DNA of 64,000 nucleotides from Paenibacillus radicis (ex Xue et al. 2023) (GCF_024722015.1 NZ_JANQBD010000004.1:124001-188000); one strand, 5' to 3'. Positions 43,948 through 52,542 are shown, numbered from the stretch's first letter. The notes: generated by a model from the sequence alone, not told the origin. Made by a program: numbers and translations.

Positions 43948-44739
43948 ATGGATAAACCTGTCACGGTAATATGGCCGATTACCAAATATGTCGCAGGTGA
44001 ATTACAGCAGCTTAAGGATGAGGTCGTGACTGAATTCCCGCTTACAATTAAGCTGGACCGGGAAGAGTTTGCAACCATTGTATGCACCCCGACAGATTTG
44101 GAGGATATGGTGATAGGCTTTCTTGCCTCTGAGGGGATTATCCGATCGCTTTCAGAGCTGCATTGTTTAAGCATAGACGATAGCAGGGGGATAGCCGAAG
44201 TGGAGCTGGTCAATAAGCAGAGCACCGCCAAGGACTGGGTGAACAAGCGGTTTATCGGCTCTTGCTGCGGTAAAAGCAGACAGTTTTATTATCATAACGA
44301 TGCTCGTACAGCCAAAACCATTCCTGTAGGAAGCGCTATGGTAACTGCTGAGCAGTGCTTGGAGCTGATGCGTCAGCTTCAGCAGGCTTCTCCTGAGTTT
44401 CAGAGTACGGGAGGGGTCCATAATGCGGCATTATGTGATAATGAAGGGATGCTGACTACACGAACAGACATTGGCAGACATAACGCTTTGGACAAAATCT
44501 ATGGCTACTGCATTCGTAAACATATCCCGTTAAAAGGAAAAATAATTACTTTCAGCGGCAGAGTATCCTCGGAGGTTCTGTTAAAAATAGCTAAAATCGG
44601 AGCGGGGATCATACTTTCCAAATCTGCTCCGACTCAGCTTGCGCTGCAGCTTGCCGATGAACTGGGCATTACTGTGGTTGGTTTCATTCGCGGCCAAAGT
44701 TTCAATATATACACCCACCCTGAGCGGATACATGGATAA
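43948..44739 (+). CDS. fdhD: FdhD sulfurtransferase for formate dehydrogenase
   Basis: 263 residues, 6 bp after the molybdoenzyme gene. Typical blocks: FPLTIKLDREEFATIVCTPT, DLEDMVIGFLASEGII, QSTGGVHNAALCDNEGM, RTDIGRHNALDKIYGYC and SGRVSSEVLLKIAKIGA. FdhD carries sulfur from a cysteine desulfurase to the molybdenum cofactor. The cysteine loop reads GSCCGKSR rather than the CGxC loop of the E. coli protein, a variant I associate with Bacillus-type FdhD. Confidence 0.88.
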   Translation: MDKPVTVIWPITKYVAGELQQLKDEVVTEFPLTIKLDREEFATIVCTPTDLEDMVIGFLASEGIIRSLSELHCLSIDDSRGIAEVELVNKQSTAKDWVNKRFIGSCCGKSRQFYYHNDARTAKTIPVGSAMVTAEQCLELMRQLQQASPEFQSTGGVHNAALCDNEGMLTTRTDIGRHNALDKIYGYCIRKHIPLKGKIITFSGRVSSEVLLKIAKIGAGIILSKSAPTQLALQLADELGITVVGFIRGQSFNIYTHPERIHG

Positions 44740-44823
44740 GGGGAAATATCCTCTAAAACAGCCAATAAGCCATATTTTAAAATAGGTTAAGATCAGCTTA
44801 TAGACCGTTATCGCTCTGAGCAC

Positions 44824-44847
44824 GTATATTAATAGAGATTAATATAC
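44824..44847 (+). promoter_or_regulatory. palindrome upstream of the GH43 gene
   Basis: GTATATTAAT (44824-44833) and ATTAATATAC (44838-44847) form a perfect inverted repeat with a 4-bp spacer, 23 bp before the start codon. It is a likely operator for a sugar-responsive repressor. Confidence 0.5.
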
Positions 44848-44870
44848 AATTATTCGGAGGAGATCATCTT

Positions 44871-46463
44871 ATGAGTAAAGCGGAGTTTACAGCCGCGCAA
44901 GGCGGTTCCGTATGGACGCCTGATTTGGGCGACGGCACTTTTCAAAATCCTATTGTACACGCCGATTATTCGGACCCTGATGTTATTCGGGTAGGCGCTG
45001 ATTTCTATATGACAGCCTCTAGCTTCTCCCACGTACCTGGATTGCCAATTTTGCATTCCAAGGACTTGGTCAACTGGACTATTATCAGCTATGCAATCGA
45101 TCGGCTGGTTCTGCCTGGATACGAGCTTCCCCAGCATGGTAAAGGAGTATGGGCCCCGAGTCTTCGTTATCACGACGGGAAATTCTGGATCTATTTTGGC
45201 GCGCCTGATGAAGGCATCTATATGACCACCGCTGTAGATCCTCGCGGACCGTGGACGCCTCTGCATAGAGTCAAAGAAGTGAAAGGCTGGATTGATACAT
45301 GCCCATTATGGGATGAAGATGGACAAGCTTACCTGGTGCATGCGTTTGCTCACAGCCGCAGCGGAATCAAGCATAAGCTGCAGGTTTGTAAAATGAGTCA
45401 AGACGGCAAAACACTTCTGGATGATGGAGTCATCGTGTTTGATGGAACGGTTAGCCATCCAACCTTGGAAGGACCCAAAATATATAAGCGCAACGGCTAT
45501 TATTATTTGTTTGCGCCTGCAGGTGGAGTCCCTACCGGATGGCAATTAATTTTGCGCTCCCGAAGCATTTATGGCCCCTACGAGGAGAAAATTGTGCTCC
45601 ACCAAGGAGACTCTATTATTAACGGACCGCATCAAGGCGGTTGGGTAGAGCTGGAATCAGGCGAGTCCTGGTTTATTCATTTCCAGGACAAGGAAGCTTA
45701 TGGGCGTATTGCTCACCTTCAGCCAGTTCAATGGGTTGATGATTGGCCGTTAATGGGTGTCGATACTAACGGCGATGGAATAGGCGAGCCTGTGCTGCGG
45801 GCTACCAAGCCGGATGTTGGAGGAAGCTGGCCTGTTGCTGTGCCTGCCACAACGGATCATTTTGATAGTGACAGGCTTGGTTTGCAATGGCAATGGCAGG
45901 CGAATCCTCAAGATAATTGGTATTCGCTTAAGGAGAAGCCAGGTTATCTGCGCCTGCATGCTTCCGCCCTGCCTGATGGTGTTGACACGCTCTATGGCGC
46001 ACCGCAGCTGCTGATGCAGAAGTTCCCAGCCGAAGTTTTTACCGTAACAGCCAAGGCTGAGCTTCACGCGGTGCATTCTGCTGAGCAAGCAGGTCTGATA
46101 GTGTTCGGATACACCTATGGAAGCCTGTCGCTGCAGCAATCGGACGAAGGCATGAGGGTAGTCATGCTGCTAGGCGAAGCTGTCAATGATTCCGTTAATG
46201 AGCAGGTAGAGGCTAGTGTACTATTGAACATCGCATCGGGACCGATTTATTTGAGGGTTGCTGTAACGGAAAATGCCAATTGCCAGTTCAGCTACAGTAC
46301 AGACGGTGAGGAGTTCCAGTCGATCGGATCGAGCTTTAAAGCTCGCGAAGGCAGATGGGTCGGTGCCAAAGTGGGCCTTTATGCACTAGGTGGTCTAGGC
46401 AGCAAGGAAGCTGAAGCTGCTTCTGTAGGTTACGCAGATTTCGATTGGATTGTTTTTGAATAA
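44871..46463 (+). CDS. GH43 beta-xylosidase/arabinofuranosidase
   Basis: 530 residues, no signal peptide, ATG 44871 behind GGAGGAG. Five-bladed propeller of GH43: NPIVHADYSDPDVI holds the general base Asp, WIDTCPLWDEDGQ the pKa-modulating Asp, and TLEGPKIYKRNGYYYLF the acid Glu. A C-terminal concanavalin A-like beta-xylosidase domain (from about 330) matches the subfamily 12-type layout. It would act on imported oligosaccharides, releasing xylose or arabinose that could feed the pentose-oxidation genes at 27802-35813. Confidence 0.87.
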   Translation: MSKAEFTAAQGGSVWTPDLGDGTFQNPIVHADYSDPDVIRVGADFYMTASSFSHVPGLPILHSKDLVNWTIISYAIDRLVLPGYELPQHGKGVWAPSLRYHDGKFWIYFGAPDEGIYMTTAVDPRGPWTPLHRVKEVKGWIDTCPLWDEDGQAYLVHAFAHSRSGIKHKLQVCKMSQDGKTLLDDGVIVFDGTVSHPTLEGPKIYKRNGYYYLFAPAGGVPTGWQLILRSRSIYGPYEEKIVLHQGDSIINGPHQGGWVELESGESWFIHFQDKEAYGRIAHLQPVQWVDDWPLMGVDTNGDGIGEPVLRATKPDVGGSWPVAVPATTDHFDSDRLGLQWQWQANPQDNWYSLKEKPGYLRLHASALPDGVDTLYGAPQLLMQKFPAEVFTVTAKAELHAVHSAEQAGLIVFGYTYGSLSLQQSDEGMRVVMLLGEAVNDSVNEQVEASVLLNIASGPIYLRVAVTENANCQFSYSTDGEEFQSIGSSFKAREGRWVGAKVGLYALGGLGSKEAEAASVGYADFDWIVFE

Positions 46464-47283
46464 TTAAATGCTCGTCAAACGGGGCTGTCCCAAAAGTCAT
46501 TTTGAGACACCCCCTCCACCATTTTATCCTGAATAGATGGTTGCAAAAGAGCCCTCAATTCCACTTTAGTTGAAGGCTTTTTTGCATATTCTTGTGTATT
46601 CTTAGTGATGAATAAGATGAGGTCGCTTTCCAGCGCGTACTCATCGCGGGTATCGGGTTCGTGGTTCGTGGCATGGTTCGGTTACGGCATTGCATGGCAG
46701 TCTGGCGCACTCCGTGCAATTATCAGGAAAATGTCAAGTTAGTTACTCCGAAAATAGCGTTCCAAGACTTATAGCTGGAATTCCTCATGCTAATTCTACG
46801 TATTTTGGCTGATATCCACCATTTCACCTATATTAGAGTTAGTTTTTCCAGTTAGATTGATTTCAAGCGATATCCAAGCTGGATTAGCGTTACAATTTCC
46901 ATCTATTTTCTTTCCTTCTGAAGCGGCCCCGACAAATCATGGTCTCCTCTAGATTGAAAGCAGCCGTCCCATCACTTAAGTAACATCCAAAAAGCGGCCG
47001 GACTCATTTTTCGATTTTCGAACCCCCACTCTGATGGGGATTTCCCTACAAAAAAGACGCTTCCATTTCCGCTTACATGGTGGTTATGGAGGCGTCTTTG
47101 TACATAGTTTGGGACTGATTCATTCACTGATACCCTTTTGGGACAGCCTCTTTTTTGCAGAACAGACGTAATGTACGGAAGGTCTTGGAGGACTCGATCA
47201 TAGCTTTTCACCATTTCTATGGAATAGGTATAAATTAATAAAGCATTTGTTAACCTATTTGACAGAAGGAAGGGCATTTCTTC
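46464..47283. other. 820-bp non-coding region with hairpins
   Basis: Holds the IS-like terminal repeats described separately, a hairpin at 46481-46513 (GGGGCTGTCCCAAAA with TTTTGAGACACCCC) that may end the GH43 transcript, and a 14-bp stem at 47053-47099 (AAAGACGCTTCCAT with ATGGAGGCGTCTTT). Between them are GGAATT/AATTCC-type degenerate words similar to those near 9930-10005. No coding frame is supported. Confidence 0.55.
46481..47150. mobile_element. possible insertion-sequence remnant defined by terminal inverted repeats
   Basis: GGGGCTGTCCCAAAAG (46481-46496) and CTTTTGGGACAGCCTC (47135-47150) are inverted with 15 of 16 matches. The GGGGCTGTCCCAAAAG word is typical of transposon ends in Bacillales. 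The 640 bp between them contain no transposase, so this would be a deleted IS or non-autonomous element. Two independent terminators of similar sequence are the alternative. Confidence 0.4.
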
Positions 47284-47312
47284 TTGACAAAGCAAAGACT
47301 GTAACCGATAAT
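47284..47312 (+). promoter_or_regulatory. promoter of the CDF transporter gene
   Basis: TTGACA (47284-47289), a 17-bp spacer and GATAAT (47307-47312). Confidence 0.7.
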
Positions 47313-47336
47313 ACATATGAATACATGCTCATATGT
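47313..47336 (+). promoter_or_regulatory. ArsR/CzrA-type operator
   Basis: ACATATGA (47313-47320) and TCATATGT (47329-47336) form a perfect inverted repeat with an 8-bp spacer, directly after the -10 box. The ATATGA/TCATAT form is that of metal-sensing ArsR-family operators, which fits a zinc exporter gene downstream. Confidence 0.6.
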
Positions 47337-47386
47337 TATTTAATAATTAATGCCTATAAGGTATTTGATCCAGGGAGGCAAGTCTT

Positions 47387-48355
47387 ATGCATAATCATCA
47401 TTCCAATGATTCTCATCATGGACACACACATGGACATGAACATAATCATGTTCACGGGCATAGCCATCATCAACATCTTCCGTCATCGGAAGGGAATCGC
47501 AAAGGATTAACAATTGCATTGATAATCACGGCAAGTATTATGCTTCTTGAGTTTTTCGGAGGAATTGTCACCAATAGTCTTGCCTTGTTGTCCGATTCAG
47601 GACATATGCTTAGCGATGCCGCATCCTTGCTGCTAAGTCTGATAGCCATAGGGTTTGCTTCACGACCTGCCTCACCTAGCAAAACCTTCGGTTACCTCAG
47701 GTTCGAAATTCTTGCTGCATTGTTTAATGGCGTTACCTTGTTTGCAGTTGCGATTTTTATCATGTGGGAAGCCTACCACCGATTCCTTCAGCCCCCAGTT
47801 GTAGCAAGCGGATCCATGATGATAATAGCGGCAGTTGGCTTATTAGCTAATTTGGCAAGCGCTTGGTCCCTTATGCGTAAGGGAGATGTGAAAAATAACA
47901 TGAACCTTCGCAGCGCCTACCTTCATATCATAAGCGATGCTTTAGGATCAATTGGAGCCATAATAGCTGGATTGTTAATGCTGGCATTTTCCTGGTATAT
48001 TGCTGACCCCATAATTAGTGTCATCGTGTCCTTGCTCATCTTGAAAAGCGCATGGGGAGTCATTAAGCACAGCATCCATATATTGATGGAAGGCACTCCT
48101 TCCTCACTGAATCAGGATGCTGTGAGGGAGGCTCTAGAGGGAATTGCAGGGGTTGTTGATGTACATGATCTTCATATTTGGACGATTACTTCGGGGTTGG
48201 ACTCGTTAAGCTGTCACTTACTGATAGAGGATAATCAAGACAGTCAACATATATTGCAGCAAGCTATTCAACAGTTGGAGGAGCGTTTTCAAATTCAACA
48301 TGCAACGATTCAAGTTGAGACATCAAGAATCCATCATCAACCGCTAAAAGTATAG
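47387..48355 (+). CDS. czcD: cation diffusion facilitator, CzcD-like metal exporter
   Basis: 322 residues. The N-terminus is His-rich (HHSNDSHHGHTHGHEHNH and more), followed by six helices. Metal-site residues are seen in LALLSDSGHMLSDAASLLLS (HxxxD) and YLHIISDALGSIGAIIAG. A C-terminal cytoplasmic domain VVDVHDLHIWTITSGLDSLS follows. It exports Zn2+ and probably Co2+ or Cd2+. ATG 47387 lies behind GGGAGG. A metal-sensing operator overlaps the promoter region. Confidence 0.92.
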   Translation: MHNHHSNDSHHGHTHGHEHNHVHGHSHHQHLPSSEGNRKGLTIALIITASIMLLEFFGGIVTNSLALLSDSGHMLSDAASLLLSLIAIGFASRPASPSKTFGYLRFEILAALFNGVTLFAVAIFIMWEAYHRFLQPPVVASGSMMIIAAVGLLANLASAWSLMRKGDVKNNMNLRSAYLHIISDALGSIGAIIAGLLMLAFSWYIADPIISVIVSLLILKSAWGVIKHSIHILMEGTPSSLNQDAVREALEGIAGVVDVHDLHIWTITSGLDSLSCHLLIEDNQDSQHILQQAIQQLEERFQIQHATIQVETSRIHHQPLKV

Positions 48356-48404
48356 TGCAATATATGTTGAGAATGAGCATTATCTGGCAAAAAACGTTCG
48401 GAAA

Positions 48405-48440
48405 CATCTCACTTTTTACTGTAAGATAAAAAGTGAGATG
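48405..48440. promoter_or_regulatory. 13-bp inverted repeat between czcD and the isomerase gene
   Basis: CATCTCACTTTTT (48405-48417) and AAAAAGTGAGATG (48428-48440) are perfect complements around a 10-nt loop. It may act as a terminator or an operator for the next gene. Confidence 0.55.
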
Positions 48441-48516
48441 AACGCTTATTCTAATAAATTGCGCATGCGTCATAAGCAATCATCGGCTGCTCGCCCAAAT
48501 TGGAGGAGGAATTGAA

Positions 48517-49281
48517 ATGACAGCATTCGGTTGGTGTTTACCTATTGAACATGCCGGTGAATTAAATGAATACGGTTACGATTATATCGAATGTATGCTT
48601 GCCCCCTTATTAACCAAAAACGAAGAAGATTTTAAGAAAGCGCTGCCACTTTACATAAACAGTCCATTGCCTGTAAAAGCGTGGAATGTATTGTTTCCCC
48701 GTGAAATTAAAGTAGTTGGACCTGAAGCTAATGATGAAGTTACAAAGAGATATATAAGCAGAGCTGTGGAAACGATGGAAAAGGTAGGATCTTCGATCTT
48801 TGTTTTTGGCAGCGGAGGCTCCCGCTCTGTACCTGAGGGCTGGGACCTTAATCGCGCAGAAGAGCAGTTGCTGAATCTGTTGAATTGGTTTGCCGATGAA
48901 TGCGAAGGGACGAAGCTCACTCTAGCCATTGAGCCGTTGAACAGGAAAGAGAGCAATATTATTAACAGTGTCAATGATGGAGTGCACTTGGCTAAGCAAA
49001 TTAATCGTTCGTCCATTCGAGTGTTGGCAGACTTTTACCATATGGACGAGGAACAGGAGCCACTTGATACGCTTGTTGCGAATAAAGATTGGTTGGCTCA
49101 TATTCATGTTGCGGATACAGGCAGACTTGCCCCTGGTACGGGGCAATATCCGTATGAGAACTTTATTGCGCAGCTTAAAGCTGCAAACTACACGGGTTTG
49201 ATATCAGCTGAATGCACGCTTATTGACCGTGAGAAGGAATTGCCTCAAGCGCTTCAATTCTTACAGCGTCATTGGGGATGA
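48517..49281 (+). CDS. sugar phosphate isomerase/epimerase (xylose isomerase-like TIM barrel)
   Basis: 254 residues, ATG 48517 behind GGAGGAGG. AP endonuclease 2-type TIM barrel: IFVFGSGGSRSVPEGWD, LTLAIEPLNRKESNIINSV with metal Glu, VLADFYHMDEEQEP, HIHVADTGRLAPGTG and ISAECT with the second Glu. It is related to hydroxypyruvate isomerases and ketose 3-epimerases; the substrate is not predictable. A terminator follows. Confidence 0.84.
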   Translation: MTAFGWCLPIEHAGELNEYGYDYIECMLAPLLTKNEEDFKKALPLYINSPLPVKAWNVLFPREIKVVGPEANDEVTKRYISRAVETMEKVGSSIFVFGSGGSRSVPEGWDLNRAEEQLLNLLNWFADECEGTKLTLAIEPLNRKESNIINSVNDGVHLAKQINRSSIRVLADFYHMDEEQEPLDTLVANKDWLAHIHVADTGRLAPGTGQYPYENFIAQLKAANYTGLISAECTLIDREKELPQALQFLQRHWG

Positions 49282-49301
49282 TAGTTAGATACTTAGATCA
49301 G

Positions 49302-49331
49302 AGAGACCATGCCAAGACATGGTCTCTTTTT
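49302..49331 (+). terminator. terminator after the isomerase gene
   Basis: AGAGACCATG (49302-49311) pairs perfectly with CATGGTCTCT (49318-49327), followed by TTTTT. Confidence 0.9.
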
Positions 49332-49390
49332 GGTTATATAGAATGTTTCGGGGCTCCCCGCAAAGTATCTGAATCAACTTCGAAGCAAGA

Positions 49391-49412
49391 CCCCACTTTG
49401 TGGGGATTTTTT
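49391..49412. terminator. short bidirectional terminator
   Basis: CCCCAC-TTT-GTGGGG (49391-49405) is followed by ATTTTTT on the plus strand and lies 6 bp after the stop of the small minus-strand gene. Confidence 0.7.
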
Positions 49413-49417
49413 AAGCT

Positions 49418-49561
49418 TTAAGATTGTGGCTTGTTTTGGGAAGGCTGCTCGGCTTCATATTCTTCGGCGAATTCCTCTAGCGATGTGATATGTTCGTGAG
49501 GGTGCTGCGTTTGCTTACGGATCTTGTCTTCATTTTCAGCGCGGTTTTTGGATTGGCTCAT
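49418..49561 (-). CDS. small hydrophilic protein
   Basis: 47 residues from the ATG at 49561 behind AGAAGGG with 7-bp spacing, to TAA at 49420-49418. It begins MSQSKNRAENEDKIRKQTQH and continues with an acidic segment TSLEEFAEEYEAEQ. No hydrophobic segment and no family recognised. The start signal and the following hairpin support it. Confidence 0.55.
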   Translation of the reverse strand: MSQSKNRAENEDKIRKQTQHPHEHITSLEEFAEEYEAEQPSQNKPQS

Positions 49562-49669
49562 GGGGATACCCTTCTCTCATAAGAAATAGAAGCTTGAGCT
49601 TCATATCCTAGAATGACTTCCTTGAGCGAAAATTATGTACTTTTATTTGAAGAATAGCTGCTCTTGCTT

Positions 49670-49903
49670 TTAGGCCGATGTTAACTCTATAAAAAAACAA
49701 ATGGAACCGTCACTGCTGCCTGGCAGGTTAAGGTTCCATTTGTTTTTATGTTTGTGCTGCAGTTTTTCTCTTCGTTCTGCAAGGGTTGGTGTCTTTCTTT
49801 CCACAGGAATAACACCATTCCAACCTAATCGGTTTATCTCGGGGTTTAACTTACCTTGCTTCTGCCACTTGCTTCTTTGCTTCTTTGCCTTGCTTTGAGC
49901 CAT
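49670..49903 (-). CDS. brfA: BrfA (YqkK)-like alternative ribosome-rescue factor
   Basis: 77 residues from the ATG at 49903 behind GGAGG. Basic protein: SKAKKQRSKWQKQGKLNPEI, NRLGWNGVIPVERKTPTLAE, RREKLQHKHKNKWN, which I recognise as the BrfA/YqkK type. BrfA brings RF2 to ribosomes stalled on messages without a stop codon. The intrinsic terminator lies inside the frame, with its U run encoding Phe-Phe before the stop, so most transcripts would lack a stop codon. The truncated product would then be destroyed by tmRNA unless trans-translation fails, which is the known ArfA/BrfA control logic. Confidence 0.85.
   Translation of the reverse strand: MAQSKAKKQRSKWQKQGKLNPEINRLGWNGVIPVERKTPTLAERREKLQHKHKNKWNLNLPGSSDGSICFFIELTSA
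49691..49747 (-). terminator. intrinsic terminator embedded in brfA
   Basis: Arms 49693-49708 and 49732-49747 (core AAACAAATGGAACC/GGTTCCATTTGTTT) form a 16-bp stem with an inner CTGCC/GGCAG hairpin. The minus-strand U run (49697-49691) precedes the stop codon at 49672-49670. Confidence 0.88.
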
Positions 49904-50092
49904 AGTAAAGGCCTCCTCGTTGTTTAAAATGGATTTGTTTTAATTATACGCGAAATTATTCAAAACTGCATCAAGTGAATAGTTTGACAGATTTGAAACA
50001 AAATGCAGGAACGGTTGTTTTCCCCATGTTGTTTTGGTAACCTAGGAGAAGATTATGTTCGATTCGATTATATAAATGCAGGAGTGTGCACG

Positions 50093-50386
50093 ATGTCCTA
50101 CGATTTTTATTACTGGTTTATCATGAGCGCTGCCTTTATTATTACTAATGGCTTAGGTGTAGGGCTTATGCTCAAAACGCAAAAGCTGCTGTTATCCACT
50201 CTTGTTTCCCTTATCGTCAATTTGGCGATTTTTGTGATTGCTGGTATTTGGTGGGCCAGTCTGTTTGAAGGCTTTGCACGAATGTTTGGACTATTCGGAT
50301 TTGGAATAGCTTTCGTTAATATTGAAGTATTGTTGTTTTTCGGTCTTTTTATTATGAAGAAGAAATCAACCCCACCGGTTCAGTAG
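50093..50386 (+). CDS. small membrane protein
   Basis: 97 residues from ATG 50093 behind GCAGGAG. Three hydrophobic helices at about 7-25, 33-56 and 68-90, with a positively charged tail MKKKSTPPVQ. The frame upstream of 50093 lacks a ribosome binding site. No family recognised. A terminator follows. Confidence 0.65.
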   Translation: MSYDFYYWFIMSAAFIITNGLGVGLMLKTQKLLLSTLVSLIVNLAIFVIAGIWWASLFEGFARMFGLFGFGIAFVNIEVLLFFGLFIMKKKSTPPVQ

Positions 50387-50404
50387 TGTATATAAGCTTT
50401 TGGA

Positions 50405-50436
50405 AAGTCTGTGGTCCCATGGGAGCAGGCTTTTTC
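50405..50436 (+). terminator. terminator after the small membrane protein
   Basis: AAGTCTG (50405-50411) pairs with CAGGCTT (50426-50432) and is followed by TTTTT. Confidence 0.65.
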
Positions 50437-50508
50437 TTATTGCCGAAAACTCCCGCATCTTAGGATGGGGAGTCGTTAGATAACATGATAGTGGGCTAGT
50501 AGTAGGAA

Positions 50509-51135
50509 TTAGAAGCTTTGTGCAGCTACAGCAGCTTGTTTCAAGCCTTCTTCGATAAGGGCTTGGGATTTGTCAGGGAATTGGTTATGACCTTCAATGA
50601 CTACAGTAGTAACATCCTGGATGCCCATGAAGCCCATGATAACTTTGACATAATTCAATGACATTTCGACAGCCGCAGCAGGGCCTTCGGAATATACGCC
50701 GCCTCTTGCATTAAGCAAAGCGACTTTTTTATCAGGCTGCAAACCTTGAGGACCTTGAGCTGTGTAAGTAAAAGTTTTGCCTGCTTGAACAACATAGAAT
50801 AAGTAAGTCAACAGCTGTGCAGGAATCGTGAAATTCCATAATGGAAATGCTAACACTACTTTGTCGGCAGCAAGGAATTGATCTAAGTATTTATTAACAT
50901 TAGCAGCTTTTTGCTGTTCTTGCTCGTTCAACTCAAATCCTTTACCTAGCTTGAATAATCCGTTCAAAGTGTCAACATCATAGTATGGAAGCTCTTCAGC
51001 GAATAAATCAAGCTCCACGATAGTATCCCCAGGATGCGATTCTTTATATTGATCCAAAAAAGTATGATACAATTTAACACTTGTAGATTGTTCGACAGGA
51101 CGGCCATTGGCTTTAATAAATAATACATTAGACAT
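50509..51135 (-). CDS. azoR: FMN-dependent NADH-azoreductase
   Basis: 208 residues, ATG at 51135 behind GGAGGAATT. Flavodoxin-like fold: VLFIKANGRPVEQSTSVKLY for the FMN phosphate, KVVLAFPLWNFTIPAQLLTY and VALLNARGGVYSEGPAAAVE. It reduces azo dyes and quinones with two electrons, usually as part of electrophile/quinone stress defence. Single gene, with no regulator beside it. Confidence 0.9.
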   Translation of the reverse strand: MSNVLFIKANGRPVEQSTSVKLYHTFLDQYKESHPGDTIVELDLFAEELPYYDVDTLNGLFKLGKGFELNEQEQQKAANVNKYLDQFLAADKVVLAFPLWNFTIPAQLLTYLFYVVQAGKTFTYTAQGPQGLQPDKKVALLNARGGVYSEGPAAAVEMSLNYVKVIMGFMGIQDVTTVVIEGHNQFPDKSQALIEEGLKQAAVAAQSF

Positions 51136-51285
51136 AAAATAAATTCCTCCACAACTATTTTTATAATATCAACTCACTATACGTAAGTATAATAGTTCAT
51201 TAACTTACTTTTGTCAAGCAACTTATAATGTCGTTGAGCAGAGTGAATGATGCAGGTTAGGCCACAAAGCTGAGAAAAAAATAAA

Positions 51286-51312
51286 GAGCAAAACGGGATA
51301 TCCGTTTTGCTC
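51286..51312 (-). terminator. terminator after the DUF-type membrane gene
   Basis: GAGCAAAACGG (51286-51296) and CCGTTTTGCTC (51302-51312) are perfect complements; the minus strand continues into TTTATTTTTTT. Confidence 0.88.
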
Positions 51313-51326
51313 CATGAGGTAATGTA

Positions 51327-51590
51327 TTAACGAGATTGAGAATGAAACATACGCTCCCGGGCATCCCAACGAAAATTTGCGATAAAGAAACCAAGAATTC
51401 CAAAAACAACGAGTCTAATATATAACCAGGATGTTGTAAATGTTTGCTGAGTCATCCACTCCATACCCGTAAATAGTGCTGCTAGTATGATTCCCCAGGT
51501 TACTACACCGTAAAACATCACATATTTCGATTTGCCCATCATTCTTCTCTTGCCCCATTTTTTTGCTTGCTCGGCAGTCATCTTACTCAT
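51327..51590 (-). CDS. small two-helix membrane protein
   Basis: 87 residues from the ATG at 51590, behind GGAGGAAC; the frame to 51611 starts before the ribosome binding site. Charged N-terminus SKMTAEQAKKWGKRRMMGKS, two helices near 28-47 and 58-75, and tail RWDARERMFHSQSR. No named family recognised. Confidence 0.65.
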   Translation of the reverse strand: MSKMTAEQAKKWGKRRMMGKSKYVMFYGVVTWGIILAALFTGMEWMTQQTFTTSWLYIRLVVFGILGFFIANFRWDARERMFHSQSR

Positions 51591-51870
51591 TGTAGGTTGT
51601 TCCTCCCGCATAAAATTACATGATCAAACATTCGCTGCCAAGCAGTTAAAGTCCTTCCTGTCCTCAAATTGTTCACAACTAAAGGGTCCATATTGCACAA
51701 CATGACGAAGAGCACCATCACTCCATTTGCAGGAATAAAGCGCTTTGGCATACAATATTTGGGGGTATTAAATGAGTATGCCGTAATCATTGCGCTTTTA
51801 TACACAAATAAATGAATAATTTATGTTACAATGATTGGTAAAAAACAGACTGGGGAGGCATTATAAATAA

Positions 51871-52542
51871 ATGAGCAAGGTGCTGTTGTTTTTCTTGTTA
51901 ACTTGGCTGACAGGAAGTCCCATTGTGGCGATACTTGTTCTGCTGGTTATTTTTTATGCGCTGGACCGACGTTTTATTGGTCTCACTCCTAATATTTTAA
52001 AACCACTTCAGAGAGCAAGAAAGCTATCCAGATTGCGCCAGGAGCTGCGCTTGAGTCCTCATCAAAACTCATCAAAGCTGGAATTGGCAAGGGTATTAAT
52101 GGAACGCAAGCAATATGTGGAAGCAGCAGAGCTGCTGGAGCAGGTTGCTTCTGTTATTGATGATTCTGCTGAGGTTCGAGCGGAGCTTGGCTTATGCAGG
52201 CTGAAGCTAGGCCAATTGGAGCCGGGAGAGCAATTGCTGCTGGAGGCAGTTGAAATGAACCCGCGGGTCAAATATGGAGAGCCTTATTTGCGATTAGCCG
52301 AGGCATGGGCAGATCAGAATCCAACGAAGGCCATAGCTTATTTAGAGCAGTTCAAGGAAGTAAATTCATCCTCCTGCGAGGCCTATTACCGTTTGGGTCA
52401 GCTGTATGAACGTTTGGGACGCAAAGAAGAAGCCCGCGGAGCTTACCGTGACGCGATTGAGCTGTACCGCGGGCTGCCCAAATATAAGCGCCGTTTTGAG
52501 CGTAAATGGGCATTACTAGCCCGTTTCAAGCAATTTAGTTGA
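51871..52542 (+). CDS. membrane-anchored TPR protein
   Basis: 223 residues. One N-terminal helix (residues about 3-31) anchors a cytoplasmic or external helical domain with TPR-type repeats: ELARVLMERKQYVEAAELLE, AELGLCRLKLGQLEPGEQLL and YYRLGQLYERLGRKEEARGA. It probably mediates protein interactions. ATG 51871 lies behind GGGGAGG. Its end overlaps the convergent thiO by 8 bp. Confidence 0.82.
   Translation: MSKVLLFFLLTWLTGSPIVAILVLLVIFYALDRRFIGLTPNILKPLQRARKLSRLRQELRLSPHQNSSKLELARVLMERKQYVEAAELLEQVASVIDDSAEVRAELGLCRLKLGQLEPGEQLLLEAVEMNPRVKYGEPYLRLAEAWADQNPTKAIAYLEQFKEVNSSSCEAYYRLGQLYERLGRKEEARGAYRDAIELYRGLPKYKRRFERKWALLARFKQFS

Noticed and set aside
46972-47316. 114-codon minus-strand frame as a transposase fragment in the IS-like region
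   Set aside because: No DDE or other transposase motif and it runs past the proposed terminal repeat.
51587-51805. 72-codon minus-strand frame
   Set aside because: No ribosome binding site, and it overlaps the real start of the small membrane protein gene.
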